From CAYVFM01 sp964546375 (lineage in GTDB: Bacteria > Gemmatimonadota > Gemmatimonadetes > Palauibacterales > Palauibacteraceae), in assembly GCA_964546375.1 (NCBI GenBank), contig CAZJJO010000011.1:1-34846 (forward strand): DNA of 34,846 bases, read 5' to 3'. Below the pieces are notes generated by a model. That model ran no database searches, was not told where the DNA came from, and was given only the letters and a program-made list of their open reading frames with translations. The first letter of the stretch is position 1. Every line of letters begins with the position of its first letter. The position numbers and the translations under genes were made by a program. Of the stretch, positions 8,555-15,189 are shown piece after piece.

Positions 8555-8737
8555 ATGCCGGTTCCGAAGAAGCGAACCTCGAAGCAGCGCAAGCGGAAGC
8601 GCCGGACCCACCACGGGGACGACGTGCCCGCCCACCAGGCCTGCGAGCGGTGCGGCGACTTCCGCCGCCCCCACCGGGTCTGCCCCACCTGCGGCCACTA
8701 CCGCGGCGAGGCGGTCGTCGAGGTCGACGAGTTCTGA
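8555..8737 (+). CDS. rpmF: 50S ribosomal protein L32
   Basis: A 60-residue large-subunit ribosomal protein. It begins MPVPKKRTSKQRKRKRR, the basic N-terminus typical of L32, and carries four zinc-binding cysteines at 30, 33, 43 and 46 (CERC and CPTC), so this is the zinc-containing form. A strong ribosome binding site AAGGAG lies at 8543-8548. The usual order yceD-rpmF is kept, but the next gene is fabD; plsX and fabH, which often stand between them, are absent. Confidence 0.96.
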   Translation: MPVPKKRTSKQRKRKRRTHHGDDVPAHQACERCGDFRRPHRVCPTCGHYRGEAVVEVDEF

Positions 8738-8798
8738 CGGCGGACGGCACGGGCGGACCGCGATCGCCGGGGCGTCGGGCCACGAGAAGGGGGGAGCG

Positions 8799-9773
8799 TT
8801 GGAGGAGACGAACGGCTCGCAGGGCGGCGGGGGCACCGCCGTGCTCCTGCCCGGCCAGGGCGCGCAGGAGGTCGGGATGGGCCGCTCGCTGGCCCGCGCC
8901 CGCCCGGAGGCGGACCGGCTCTGGCGGGAGGCCGAGTCCGTGCTGGACGTCCCCCTCCGTCGCCTCTGCTGGGAGGGGCCGGCCGACGAGCTGACGCGGA
9001 CCGAGAACGCCCAGCCTGCCATCCTCCTCCACAGCTACGCCGTCTGGCGGACGCTGCCCGGCGAGATCCGGCGCTCGGCGACGGTGGCGGCCGGCCACTC
9101 GCTGGGCGAGTTCACGGCCTACCTGGTGGCCGGCGCCCTCACCTTCGAGGACGCCCTCCGGCTCGTCCGCCGTCGCGGCGAGCTGATGGCCCGCTCGCGG
9201 GAGGGGACGATGGCCGCCGTCCTCGGCCTCGACGGCGACGAGGTGGCGGCGGCCTGCGAGGCGGTGGACGGGACGGTGGTCCCGGCCAACTTCAACGCGC
9301 CCGGGCAGGTGGTCGTCAGCGGCGATTCGGCGGCGGTCGAGCGGGCGTCGGAGCGGGCCGAGGAGGCGGGCGCCCGGCGGGTCATGGGGCTGGACGTGAG
9401 CGGCGCCTTCCACTCGCCGCTGATGGAGGTGGCCCGCGAGGGCCTGGCCGAGGCGCTCCACGAGGTCGAGTTCCGGGACCCCGACTTCCCGGTGGTGGCC
9501 AACGTGGACGCCGAGCCGGTCCGCGGGGGCGACGCGGCCCGCGAGCGTCTCGTCCGGCAGCTCACCTCGCCGGTGCGCTGGGTGGAGGTGATGGAGCGGA
9601 TGCGGTCGACGGGACCCGACCGCTGGCTGGAGCTCGGACCCGGCCGCGTGCTGGCCGGGCTGGCCCGGCGCATCGACCGGTCGCTGGAGGTGACGAGCGT
9701 GGGGTCGGCCGAGGACCTCGAGGAGCTGGAGGGCCGGGCGGTCGGGACCGAAGGGAGGAGCGAGGATGGGTGA
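8799..9773 (+). CDS. fabD: malonyl-CoA:ACP transacylase
   Basis: Loads malonyl groups from CoA onto acyl carrier protein for fatty acid elongation. The protein has the oxyanion motif LLPGQGAQ (16-23), the nucleophile elbow GHSLG with Ser101, the malonate-carboxylate-binding arginine within RLVRRRGELM (121-130) and the catalytic histidine His205 in GAFHSPLM. The 324 residues assume a TTG start at 8799, supported by an AGGGGGGAG element a few bases upstream. A GTG at 8841 is in frame and would start just before LLPGQG, giving a 310-residue protein closer to the usual length. The 3' end overlaps fabG by eight bases. Confidence 0.93.
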   Translation: MEETNGSQGGGGTAVLLPGQGAQEVGMGRSLARARPEADRLWREAESVLDVPLRRLCWEGPADELTRTENAQPAILLHSYAVWRTLPGEIRRSATVAAGHSLGEFTAYLVAGALTFEDALRLVRRRGELMARSREGTMAAVLGLDGDEVAAACEAVDGTVVPANFNAPGQVVVSGDSAAVERASERAEEAGARRVMGLDVSGAFHSPLMEVAREGLAEALHEVEFRDPDFPVVANVDAEPVRGGDAARERLVRQLTSPVRWVEVMERMRSTGPDRWLELGPGRVLAGLARRIDRSLEVTSVGSAEDLEELEGRAVGTEGRSEDG

Positions 9774-10503
9774 ACTGGACGGGAAGACGGCGATCGTGAC
9801 GGGCAGCTCGCGCGGCATCGGGTTCGCCATCGCCGAGGAGCTGGCCGCCGACGGGGCGCGCGTCGCCCTCACCGCCCGCGACGAGGCGCGAGCGGCCGAG
9901 GCCGCCGAGGCGCTCGGCGGCGCCGGCGGCCGGGGCTACGGGTGCGACGTGCGGGACGCCGACGCCTGCGGCCGGCTGATCGAGCGGGTCGAGGACGACC
10001 TGGGTCCGGTGGAGATCCTGGTGAACAACGCGGGCATCGCCCGGGACAACGTCCTCGTCCGCCTCAAGGACGAGGACTGGGAGCAGGTGCTGGAGACGAA
10101 CCTCCGGGGCGCCTTCCACATGATCCGGGCGGCCGCCCGAGGGATGATGAAGCGGCGGTCCGGGAGGATCATCAACATCAGCAGCGTCGTGGGCTTGACG
10201 GGCAACCGCGGTCAGGCCAACTATGCGGCGTCGAAAGCGGGGCTCGTCGGGCTCACCAAGTCCGTGGCCCAGGAGCTGGCGAGCCGGAACGTCCTGGCCA
10301 ACGTCGTGGCGCCGGGCTTCGTTGAGACGGACATGACGTCCGACCTCGGCGAGGAGGCGCGGGAGACGCTCTCCGAACGCATCCCGCTGGGCCGCATCGG
10401 CCAGCCCGACGACGTGGCCAGCGTGGTCCGCTTCCTGGCGGGGCCGGGCGCCGACTACATCACCGGCCAGGTGCTGGTGGTGGACGGGGGCATGACGATG
10501 TGA
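9766..10503 (+). CDS. fabG: 3-oxoacyl-ACP reductase
   Basis: NADPH-dependent reductase for the first reduction of each fatty acid elongation round. The 245-residue short-chain dehydrogenase has the cofactor motif TGSSRGIG (12-19), NNAG (87-90), Asn112, and the catalytic triad Ser140, Tyr153 and Lys157 in YAASK. Its C-terminus, GQVLVVDGGMTM, is typical of FabG. The ATG lies inside the fabD 3' end, so translation is probably coupled. The stretch around residues 144-157 uses TTG, GGT, TAT and AAA codons, uncommon elsewhere here. Confidence 0.95.
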   Translation: MGELDGKTAIVTGSSRGIGFAIAEELAADGARVALTARDEARAAEAAEALGGAGGRGYGCDVRDADACGRLIERVEDDLGPVEILVNNAGIARDNVLVRLKDEDWEQVLETNLRGAFHMIRAAARGMMKRRSGRIINISSVVGLTGNRGQANYAASKAGLVGLTKSVAQELASRNVLANVVAPGFVETDMTSDLGEEARETLSERIPLGRIGQPDDVASVVRFLAGPGADYITGQVLVVDGGMTM

Positions 10504-10585
10504 GCCCTCCCGGCGCCGCCCGGCCGATCCCGAACGCGGGCGCGAGCATCCCAATCGCCTGGAACCGAGAGAGAGGAAGGCACCG

Positions 10586-10822
10586 ATGAGTGATATCGAC
10601 GACACGGTCAAGGACATCATCGCCAGCGAGCTCGGCGTCGAGAAGAGCAAGGTGACCGGGGACGCCCACTTCGTGGACGACCTGGGCGCCGACTCCCTCG
10701 ACACGGTGGAGCTGGTCATGGCGTTCGAGGAGGAGTTCGGCATCGAGATTCCCGACGAGGACGCCGAGGAGATGCAGACGGTCGGGGACGCCGTCGACTA
10801 CCTGACCGAGAAGCAGGAGTAG
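10586..10822 (+). CDS. acpP: acyl carrier protein
   Basis: A small acidic carrier (78 residues) for growing acyl chains. The 4'-phosphopantetheine attachment site is Ser37 in the strictly conserved GADSLDTVEL, followed by the helix-III region EFGIEIPDEDAE. GAGAGGAAGG at 10571-10580 is a good ribosome binding site five bases before the ATG. It sits between fabG and fabF as in many bacteria. The 82-base gap after fabG holds no promoter I can recognise. Confidence 0.98.
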   Translation: MSDIDDTVKDIIASELGVEKSKVTGDAHFVDDLGADSLDTVELVMAFEEEFGIEIPDEDAEEMQTVGDAVDYLTEKQE

Positions 10823-10846
10823 CGCCTCCGGGGAGGGCCCGGCGCC

Positions 10847-12109
10847 ATGCGGGAGGGAGATCGAAGGGTCGTCGTGACCGGGCTCGGCCTGGTCACCCCG
10901 GTGGGCCTGGACGTGGAGGAGACCTGGCGAGGCCTCCTGGAGGGCCGGAGCGGGGCGGGACCGATCACCCACTTCGACGCCTCGGAGCACGACGTCCGGT
11001 TCGCGTGCGAGGTCTCCGACTTCGATCCGGGTGAGTACCTGGACCGCAAGGAGGTCAAGCGGACGGACCGGTTCGTCCAGTTCGCCATGGCCACCGCCGA
11101 CCAGGCCGTGGAGCAGGCCGGGGCGGAGGAGGCCATCGAGGGGCTGGCGGCCGAGCGGGTCGGGGTCGTCGTGGGCAGCGGCATCGGGGGCCTGGAGACC
11201 CTGGAGGAGCAGCACCGCCGCCTCCTGGAGCGGGGGCCCGGCCGCGTGTCGCCCTTCTTCATCCCCATGTTCATCGCGGACATGGCCAGCGGACAGATCT
11301 CCATGCGCTACGGAGCCCGCGGGCCCAACTACGCCACGGTCTCCGCCTGCGCTTCCAGCGGACACGCCCTGGGACTGGCCTTCCGGTCGATCCGCACGGG
11401 CGAGGCCGACGTGATGATCACCGGGGGCGCCGAGGCCACCGTGACCCCGCTCTGCGTGGCCGGCTTCTCGTCCATGAGGGCCCTCTCGACCCGCAACGAC
11501 GAGCCGGAGCGGGCCTCCCGGCCCTTCGACGCCGGCCGGGACGGGTTCGTGCTGGGCGAGGGGTCCGGGATGATGGTCCTGGAGAGCCTGGAGCACGCCC
11601 GGGACCGGGGCGCCCCGATCCTGGCCGAGTTCCTGGGCTTCGGCCAGAGCGCCGACGCCCACCACATGACGGCGCCGCCGCCGGAGGGCGAGGGGGCGCA
11701 GGCCGCCATGCGGCTGGCCCTGGAGGACGCGGGGGTGGCGCCGGAGGAGGTGAGCTACGTCAACGCCCACGGCACGTCCACGCCGGCCAACGACGCCACC
11801 GAGACCCGGGCGATCCGGGGCGTCTTCGGCGACCACGCCGACGAGCTGGTGGTGGGCTCGACCAAGTCGATGACCGGCCACACGCTGGGGGCGGCGGGCG
11901 CCCTCGAGGGCGCGGTCACGGTGATGGCCTGCCGCCGCGGCGAGGTCCCTCCGACGATCAACCTGGAGGAGCGCGACCCCGACTGCGACCTGGACTACGC
12001 GGCCGACGGCCCGCGGGAGCGTGACGTCCGCGTGGGGATCACCAACTCCTTCGGCTTCGGCGGCCACAACACCTGTCTCGCCTTCGGACGATGGGAGGAG
12101 GACGCGTGA
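10847..12109 (+). CDS. fabF: 3-oxoacyl-ACP synthase II
   Basis: Condensing enzyme that extends acyl-ACP with malonyl-ACP. The 420-residue thiolase-fold protein has the nucleophile Cys168 in VSACASSGHALG, His308 in NAHGTSTPANDATET, and Lys340 with His345 in KSMTGHTLGAAGALE; the Cys-His-His set marks an active FabB/FabF-type ketosynthase. It ends with the family motif NSFGFGGHN. The ATG follows GGGGAGGG at 10830-10837. As no fabH is present here, chain initiation must be encoded elsewhere or handled differently. The stop overlaps purE as GTGA. Confidence 0.96.
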   Translation: MREGDRRVVVTGLGLVTPVGLDVEETWRGLLEGRSGAGPITHFDASEHDVRFACEVSDFDPGEYLDRKEVKRTDRFVQFAMATADQAVEQAGAEEAIEGLAAERVGVVVGSGIGGLETLEEQHRRLLERGPGRVSPFFIPMFIADMASGQISMRYGARGPNYATVSACASSGHALGLAFRSIRTGEADVMITGGAEATVTPLCVAGFSSMRALSTRNDEPERASRPFDAGRDGFVLGEGSGMMVLESLEHARDRGAPILAEFLGFGQSADAHHMTAPPPEGEGAQAAMRLALEDAGVAPEEVSYVNAHGTSTPANDATETRAIRGVFGDHADELVVGSTKSMTGHTLGAAGALEGAVTVMACRRGEVPPTINLEERDPDCDLDYAADGPRERDVRVGITNSFGFGGHNTCLAFGRWEEDA

Positions 12110-12507
12110 GCGACTCCAGGGTCCTGGTGCTCATGGGCTCCGACTCGGACCGGGAGGTCATGGAGAAGGGCGTCGCGGTCCTCGAGGAGCACGGCGTCGA
12201 CGTCGAGATGCTCGTCGCGAGCGCCCACCGCGAGCCGGACCGGACGGCGGAGCTGGCCGCCACGGCGGAGGAGCGAGGCTTCGGGGTGGTGATCTGCGGC
12301 GCCGGACTGTCGGCGGCCCTGCCCGGCGTGGTGGCCTCCCACACCGACCTGCCGGTGGTGGGGGTGCCGATCTCGGCGGCCCTGGGGGGCATGGACGCGC
12401 TGCTCTCCACCGTCCAGATGCCGCCCGGCGTCCCGGTGGCGTCCGTCGGCATCGACAACGCCCGCAACGCCGCCCACCTGGCCCTCCGGATCCTGGGCCG
12501 CGGGTGA
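12106..12507 (+). CDS. purE: PurE-type 5-(carboxyamino)imidazole ribonucleotide mutase or AIR carboxylase
   Basis: Carboxylation step of de novo purine synthesis, giving 4-carboxy-AIR. The 133-residue protein has the phosphate-binding GSDSD (11-15), SAHREP with catalytic His41, and the C-terminal STVQMPPGVPVASVGID. The third conserved loop reads GAGLSAALPG (65-74); class I enzymes usually have GAGGAAHLPG, so the normal His (E. coli His75) is Ala71 here. That loop resembles the histidine-free version described for class II, CO2-using enzymes. No purK is next to it. The GTG at 12106 overlaps the fabF stop; an ATG at 12091 in the same frame would lie inside fabF and adds only five residues. Confidence 0.9.
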   Translation: MSDSRVLVLMGSDSDREVMEKGVAVLEEHGVDVEMLVASAHREPDRTAELAATAEERGFGVVICGAGLSAALPGVVASHTDLPVVGVPISAALGGMDALLSTVQMPPGVPVASVGIDNARNAAHLALRILGRG

Positions 12508-12515
12508 GCGGGGCT

Positions 12516-12546
12516 CGGCCGGCCGGGCCCGGAGGGCCGCCGGCCG
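12516..12546 (+). terminator. inverted repeat after purE, possible hairpin
   Basis: CGGCCGGC at 12516-12523 pairs perfectly with GCCGGCCG at 12539-12546 around a 15-base loop, just after the purE stop. There is no thymine tract. It may mark a transcript end or pause before ispF, but GC-only hairpins arise easily in this composition. Confidence 0.27.
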
Positions 12547-12593
12547 GACCCGACGCCTGAGCCCCTCCGGACCAACTCCGCCGCAGGGACCCC

Positions 12594-13109
12594 GTGCGCG
12601 TCGGCCTCGGATACGACTCCCACCGCTTCGACGACGGCCGCCCCCTCGTGCTGGGGGGCGTGGAGATCCCCGATCATCCGGGCCTGGCGGGCCACTCCGA
12701 CGGCGACGCCGTGGCCCACGCCGTCATCGACGCCCTGCTGGGGGCCGCGGGGCTCGGCGACATCGGCGGCCACTTCCCGGACGACGAGGAACGGTGGCGC
12801 GGGGCCGATTCCCTCGAGCTGCTGTCCCGGGCCGTGCGGCGGATCGAGGGGGAGAACTACCAGGTCGTCAACGTCGACGTCACGGTGGTGGCCTCGACGC
12901 CACGGGTCCGGCCCCACGCGGCGGCCATGCGGGAGGCGCTGGCCGAGCGTCTGCGGATCGACGCGGGGCACGTGTCGGTGCGGGGGAAGAGCAACGAGGG
13001 CCTGGGCTGGATCGGAGGGGGCGAGGGGCTGGCCGTGATGTCGGTGGCCCTGCTGGACCGGATCGAGGACCCCGACACGCTCCACGCCAGCATCCGCTCC
13101 GGCGGTTGA
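12594..13109 (+). CDS. ispF: 2-C-methyl-D-erythritol 2,4-cyclodiphosphate synthase
   Basis: Fifth step of the MEP isoprenoid pathway, cyclising the CDP-methylerythritol phosphate with loss of CMP. The 171-residue protein has the metal ligands Asp8 and His10 (GYDSH) and His42, the HSDGD loop (34-38) and DIGGHFPD (56-63). The substrate loop is GKSNEGLGWIGGGEG (131-145). Where E. coli has GRGEG, this protein has GGGEG, so the arginine is replaced by Gly142. The start is GTG, directly followed by the conserved RVGLGYDSHRF. The usual partner ispD is not adjacent. Confidence 0.95.
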   Translation: MRVGLGYDSHRFDDGRPLVLGGVEIPDHPGLAGHSDGDAVAHAVIDALLGAAGLGDIGGHFPDDEERWRGADSLELLSRAVRRIEGENYQVVNVDVTVVASTPRVRPHAAAMREALAERLRIDAGHVSVRGKSNEGLGWIGGGEGLAVMSVALLDRIEDPDTLHASIRSGG

Positions 13110-13118
13110 GGGACGACC

Positions 13119-13748
13119 GTGCAGGAGCTGCTGGACGGGATCGTCGCGGCGCTGGAGGTGGTGCCGGCCGAGACCGTCTACCTCCTGGTGGCGGCGGGCG
13201 CGGCGGTGGAGAACGTCTTCCCCCCGGTTCCCTCCGACGCCTTCGTGCTGCTGGGAGGGGTGCTGGCCGACCGCGGGATCCTGGCCTGGCAGATCGTCCT
13301 GGCGGCGGCGTGGACCGCCAACTTCGGGATGGGCTGCTTCGTCTACTTCATGGGGCGCCGGTACGGGCGGGCCATCTTCGACACCGGCTGGGGACGCTGG
13401 CTGCTCCGCCCCCACCAGCTCGAGCGGATGGCGGGCTTCTACGACCGCCACGGCGTCTTCGCCATCCTGGTGAGCCGGTTCTTCCCGGTCTTCCGGGTCC
13501 TGGTGCCCGCGTTCGCCGGCATCAGCCGGCTCGCCTTCTGGCGCACCGCGCTCCCGATGGGGCTGGCCGCCGGCGTGTGGTACGCGCTGCTCGTGGGGGC
13601 CGGCGTGGCGGCCTCCCGCAACGTGCCGCGCCTGGTGGAATGGTTCGAGACCGCGAACGCCGGGCTGGTCGTCGGGGCGGCCGTGCTCTTCGCGGCGGTC
13701 TTCGCCTGGTGGTGGCGGACCCGGGGGGGCGGGGAGGAAACCCCGTGA
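13119..13748 (+). CDS. DedA family membrane protein
   Basis: A 209-residue inner-membrane protein of the DedA superfamily, proposed lipid scramblases or transporters needed for envelope homeostasis; some members recycle undecaprenyl phosphate. Family hallmarks are ENVFPPVPSD (31-40, with the key acidic Glu31), YFMGRRYG (76-83) and SRFFPVFRVLVPAFAG (119-134) with two conserved arginines. Hydrophobic segments lie near 18-31, 57-78, 115-135, 145-165 and 180-198. It starts with GTG ten bases after ispF and overlaps xerD by four bases. The transported lipid cannot be read from sequence. Confidence 0.88.
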   Translation: MQELLDGIVAALEVVPAETVYLLVAAGAAVENVFPPVPSDAFVLLGGVLADRGILAWQIVLAAAWTANFGMGCFVYFMGRRYGRAIFDTGWGRWLLRPHQLERMAGFYDRHGVFAILVSRFFPVFRVLVPAFAGISRLAFWRTALPMGLAAGVWYALLVGAGVAASRNVPRLVEWFETANAGLVVGAAVLFAAVFAWWWRTRGGGEETP

Positions 13749-14653
13749 GCGGCGAGGGGCCGGACCGCCGCTTCCTGCTCGAGCCCTACGCGGACTACCT
13801 GCGCTTCGACCGCGGGGTCGCCGGCCGGACCCGGGACGCCTACCTGCGGGACTGCCGCCAGATGATCGAGTTCGTCCGGGAGCGAGGCGTCGAGGAGCCC
13901 GGCGGGGTCGACCACCAGGTCCTGCGGGCCTTCGTGGTCTCCCTGGTGGACGGGGGGCTGGCGTCGTCCACGGTGTCGCGGAAGCTGTCGGCCCTGCGGA
14001 GCTACTTCGGCTTCCTGGTCGCCGAGGGGCGGCGCGAGGAGGACCCCACCGAGCGGCTGGAGGCGCCGGGGCGCGGGCGCTCGCTCCCGGAGGTGCTCAC
14101 CGTGGAGGAGGTGGAGCAGATCCTGGACGCGGTCCCGGTCGAGCACGAGCTCGCGTTCCGGGACCGGGCCCTGCTCGAGACGCTGTACGGGGCCGGCCTC
14201 CGGGCCTCGGAGCTGGTGGAGCTGGGGGTGCGGGACCTGATGCTGGAGGAGGGCCTCCTGCGCGTGGTGGGGAAGGGGGCGAAGGAGCGGATCGTCCCGC
14301 TGGGCGACCGTGCGACGGACGCGCTGGAGCGGTACCTTCGGGAGCTGAGGCCGGCGCTGGACCGGGGCGAGGCCCGCGGGGTGGTGTTCCTCAACCAGCA
14401 CGGACGGCCGCTGACCCGGATGGGGGCCTGGAAGATCGTGCGTCGCCACGTCGAGCGCTCGGGGGTGGAGCGGGACGTCAGCCCGCACACCTTCCGCCAC
14501 AGCTTCGCCACCCACCTGCTGGAGGGCGGCGCCGACCTGGCCGCCGTGCAGGAGATGCTGGGCCACGCCGACATCTCCACGACCCAGATCTACACCCACG
14601 TGGACCGGGCGTACCTGCGAGAGGTCCATCGCTCCCACCACCCGAGGGGATGA
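13745..14653 (+). CDS. xerD: tyrosine recombinase XerD/XerC
   Basis: Site-specific recombinase of the Xer type, which resolves chromosome dimers at dif. The 302-residue protein has the N-terminal core-binding SAM-like domain (about 10-105) and the catalytic domain. All active-site residues are present: Arg153 (GLRASELVEL), Lys177 (GKGAKERIVPLG), His248 and Arg251 (HTFRHSFATHLL), His274 (MLGHADISTTQIYTHV) and Tyr283. Length and motifs match chromosomal Xer proteins rather than phage integrases, and it is embedded in a co-directional housekeeping block with four-base overlaps on both sides. XerC versus XerD cannot be decided without the paralogue. Confidence 0.92.
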   Translation: MSGEGPDRRFLLEPYADYLRFDRGVAGRTRDAYLRDCRQMIEFVRERGVEEPGGVDHQVLRAFVVSLVDGGLASSTVSRKLSALRSYFGFLVAEGRREEDPTERLEAPGRGRSLPEVLTVEEVEQILDAVPVEHELAFRDRALLETLYGAGLRASELVELGVRDLMLEEGLLRVVGKGAKERIVPLGDRATDALERYLRELRPALDRGEARGVVFLNQHGRPLTRMGAWKIVRRHVERSGVERDVSPHTFRHSFATHLLEGGADLAAVQEMLGHADISTTQIYTHVDRAYLREVHRSHHPRG

Positions 14654-15189
14654 TGAGCCGCGCGTCCCGGGTGCTGAGCCTGGCCAGGAACCGGCGGCCG
14701 GTCCGGCGCTTCGAGGACCGCCCCGTCCCGGACGAGACCCTGGAGTGCGTCCTGGAGAGCGCCCGCTACGCCCCCTCGGCCCGGGAGGACCAGCCCTGGC
14801 GCTTCGTGGTCGTCCAGGACGCGCGCCGGCGGGGACGGCTGGCCGAGGCGGCGTTCCATCACCCCCACGCCCGGACGGCGCCGGTGCTGGTGGCCGCCTG
14901 CGCACGGATCCACACCCACGTCAGCGGGATGGGCCGCCGGAGCTGGCCGCTGGACCTGGCGGCGGCCCTGCAGAGCATGGTGCTGGCGGCCGCCGACCTG
15001 GGGGTGGCGTCCGCCTGGATCACCGGGTTCCGCGAGCGGTCGGTCCGCGAGGCGCTCGGGATCCCCGAGGGGGTGCCGGTGGCCTCCCTGCTGGGGCTGG
15101 GGTTCCCGGACGCCCTCGAGCCCCTGCCCGAGAGGGAGCCGTGGGAGGAGGTGGTGGCGTGGGACACCTGGAGCGACGGGGACGCGTGA
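14650..15189 (+). CDS. nitroreductase family protein
   Basis: A 179-residue member of the FMN-dependent nitroreductase fold, which reduces diverse substrates with NAD(P)H; the physiological substrate is unknown. The N-terminal RRPVRRFEDRPVP (16-28) and ARYAPSAREDQPWRFVVV (38-55) are the typical FMN and dimer segments. The middle AALQSMVLAAADLGVASAWI and the C-terminal LLGLGFPD are also typical. An ATG overlaps the xerD stop as ATGA, and a second ATG follows at once; either could start. It meets the next gene in a TGATG junction. Confidence 0.88.
   Translation: MMSRASRVLSLARNRRPVRRFEDRPVPDETLECVLESARYAPSAREDQPWRFVVVQDARRRGRLAEAAFHHPHARTAPVLVAACARIHTHVSGMGRRSWPLDLAAALQSMVLAAADLGVASAWITGFRERSVREALGIPEGVPVASLLGLGFPDALEPLPEREPWEEVVAWDTWSDGDA

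Noticed and set aside
13745..14653. Tyrosine recombinase as a sign of a mobile element
   Set aside because: Motifs and length fit chromosomal XerC/D, flanks are co-directional housekeeping genes with tight overlaps, and no attachment repeats or phage genes are visible.
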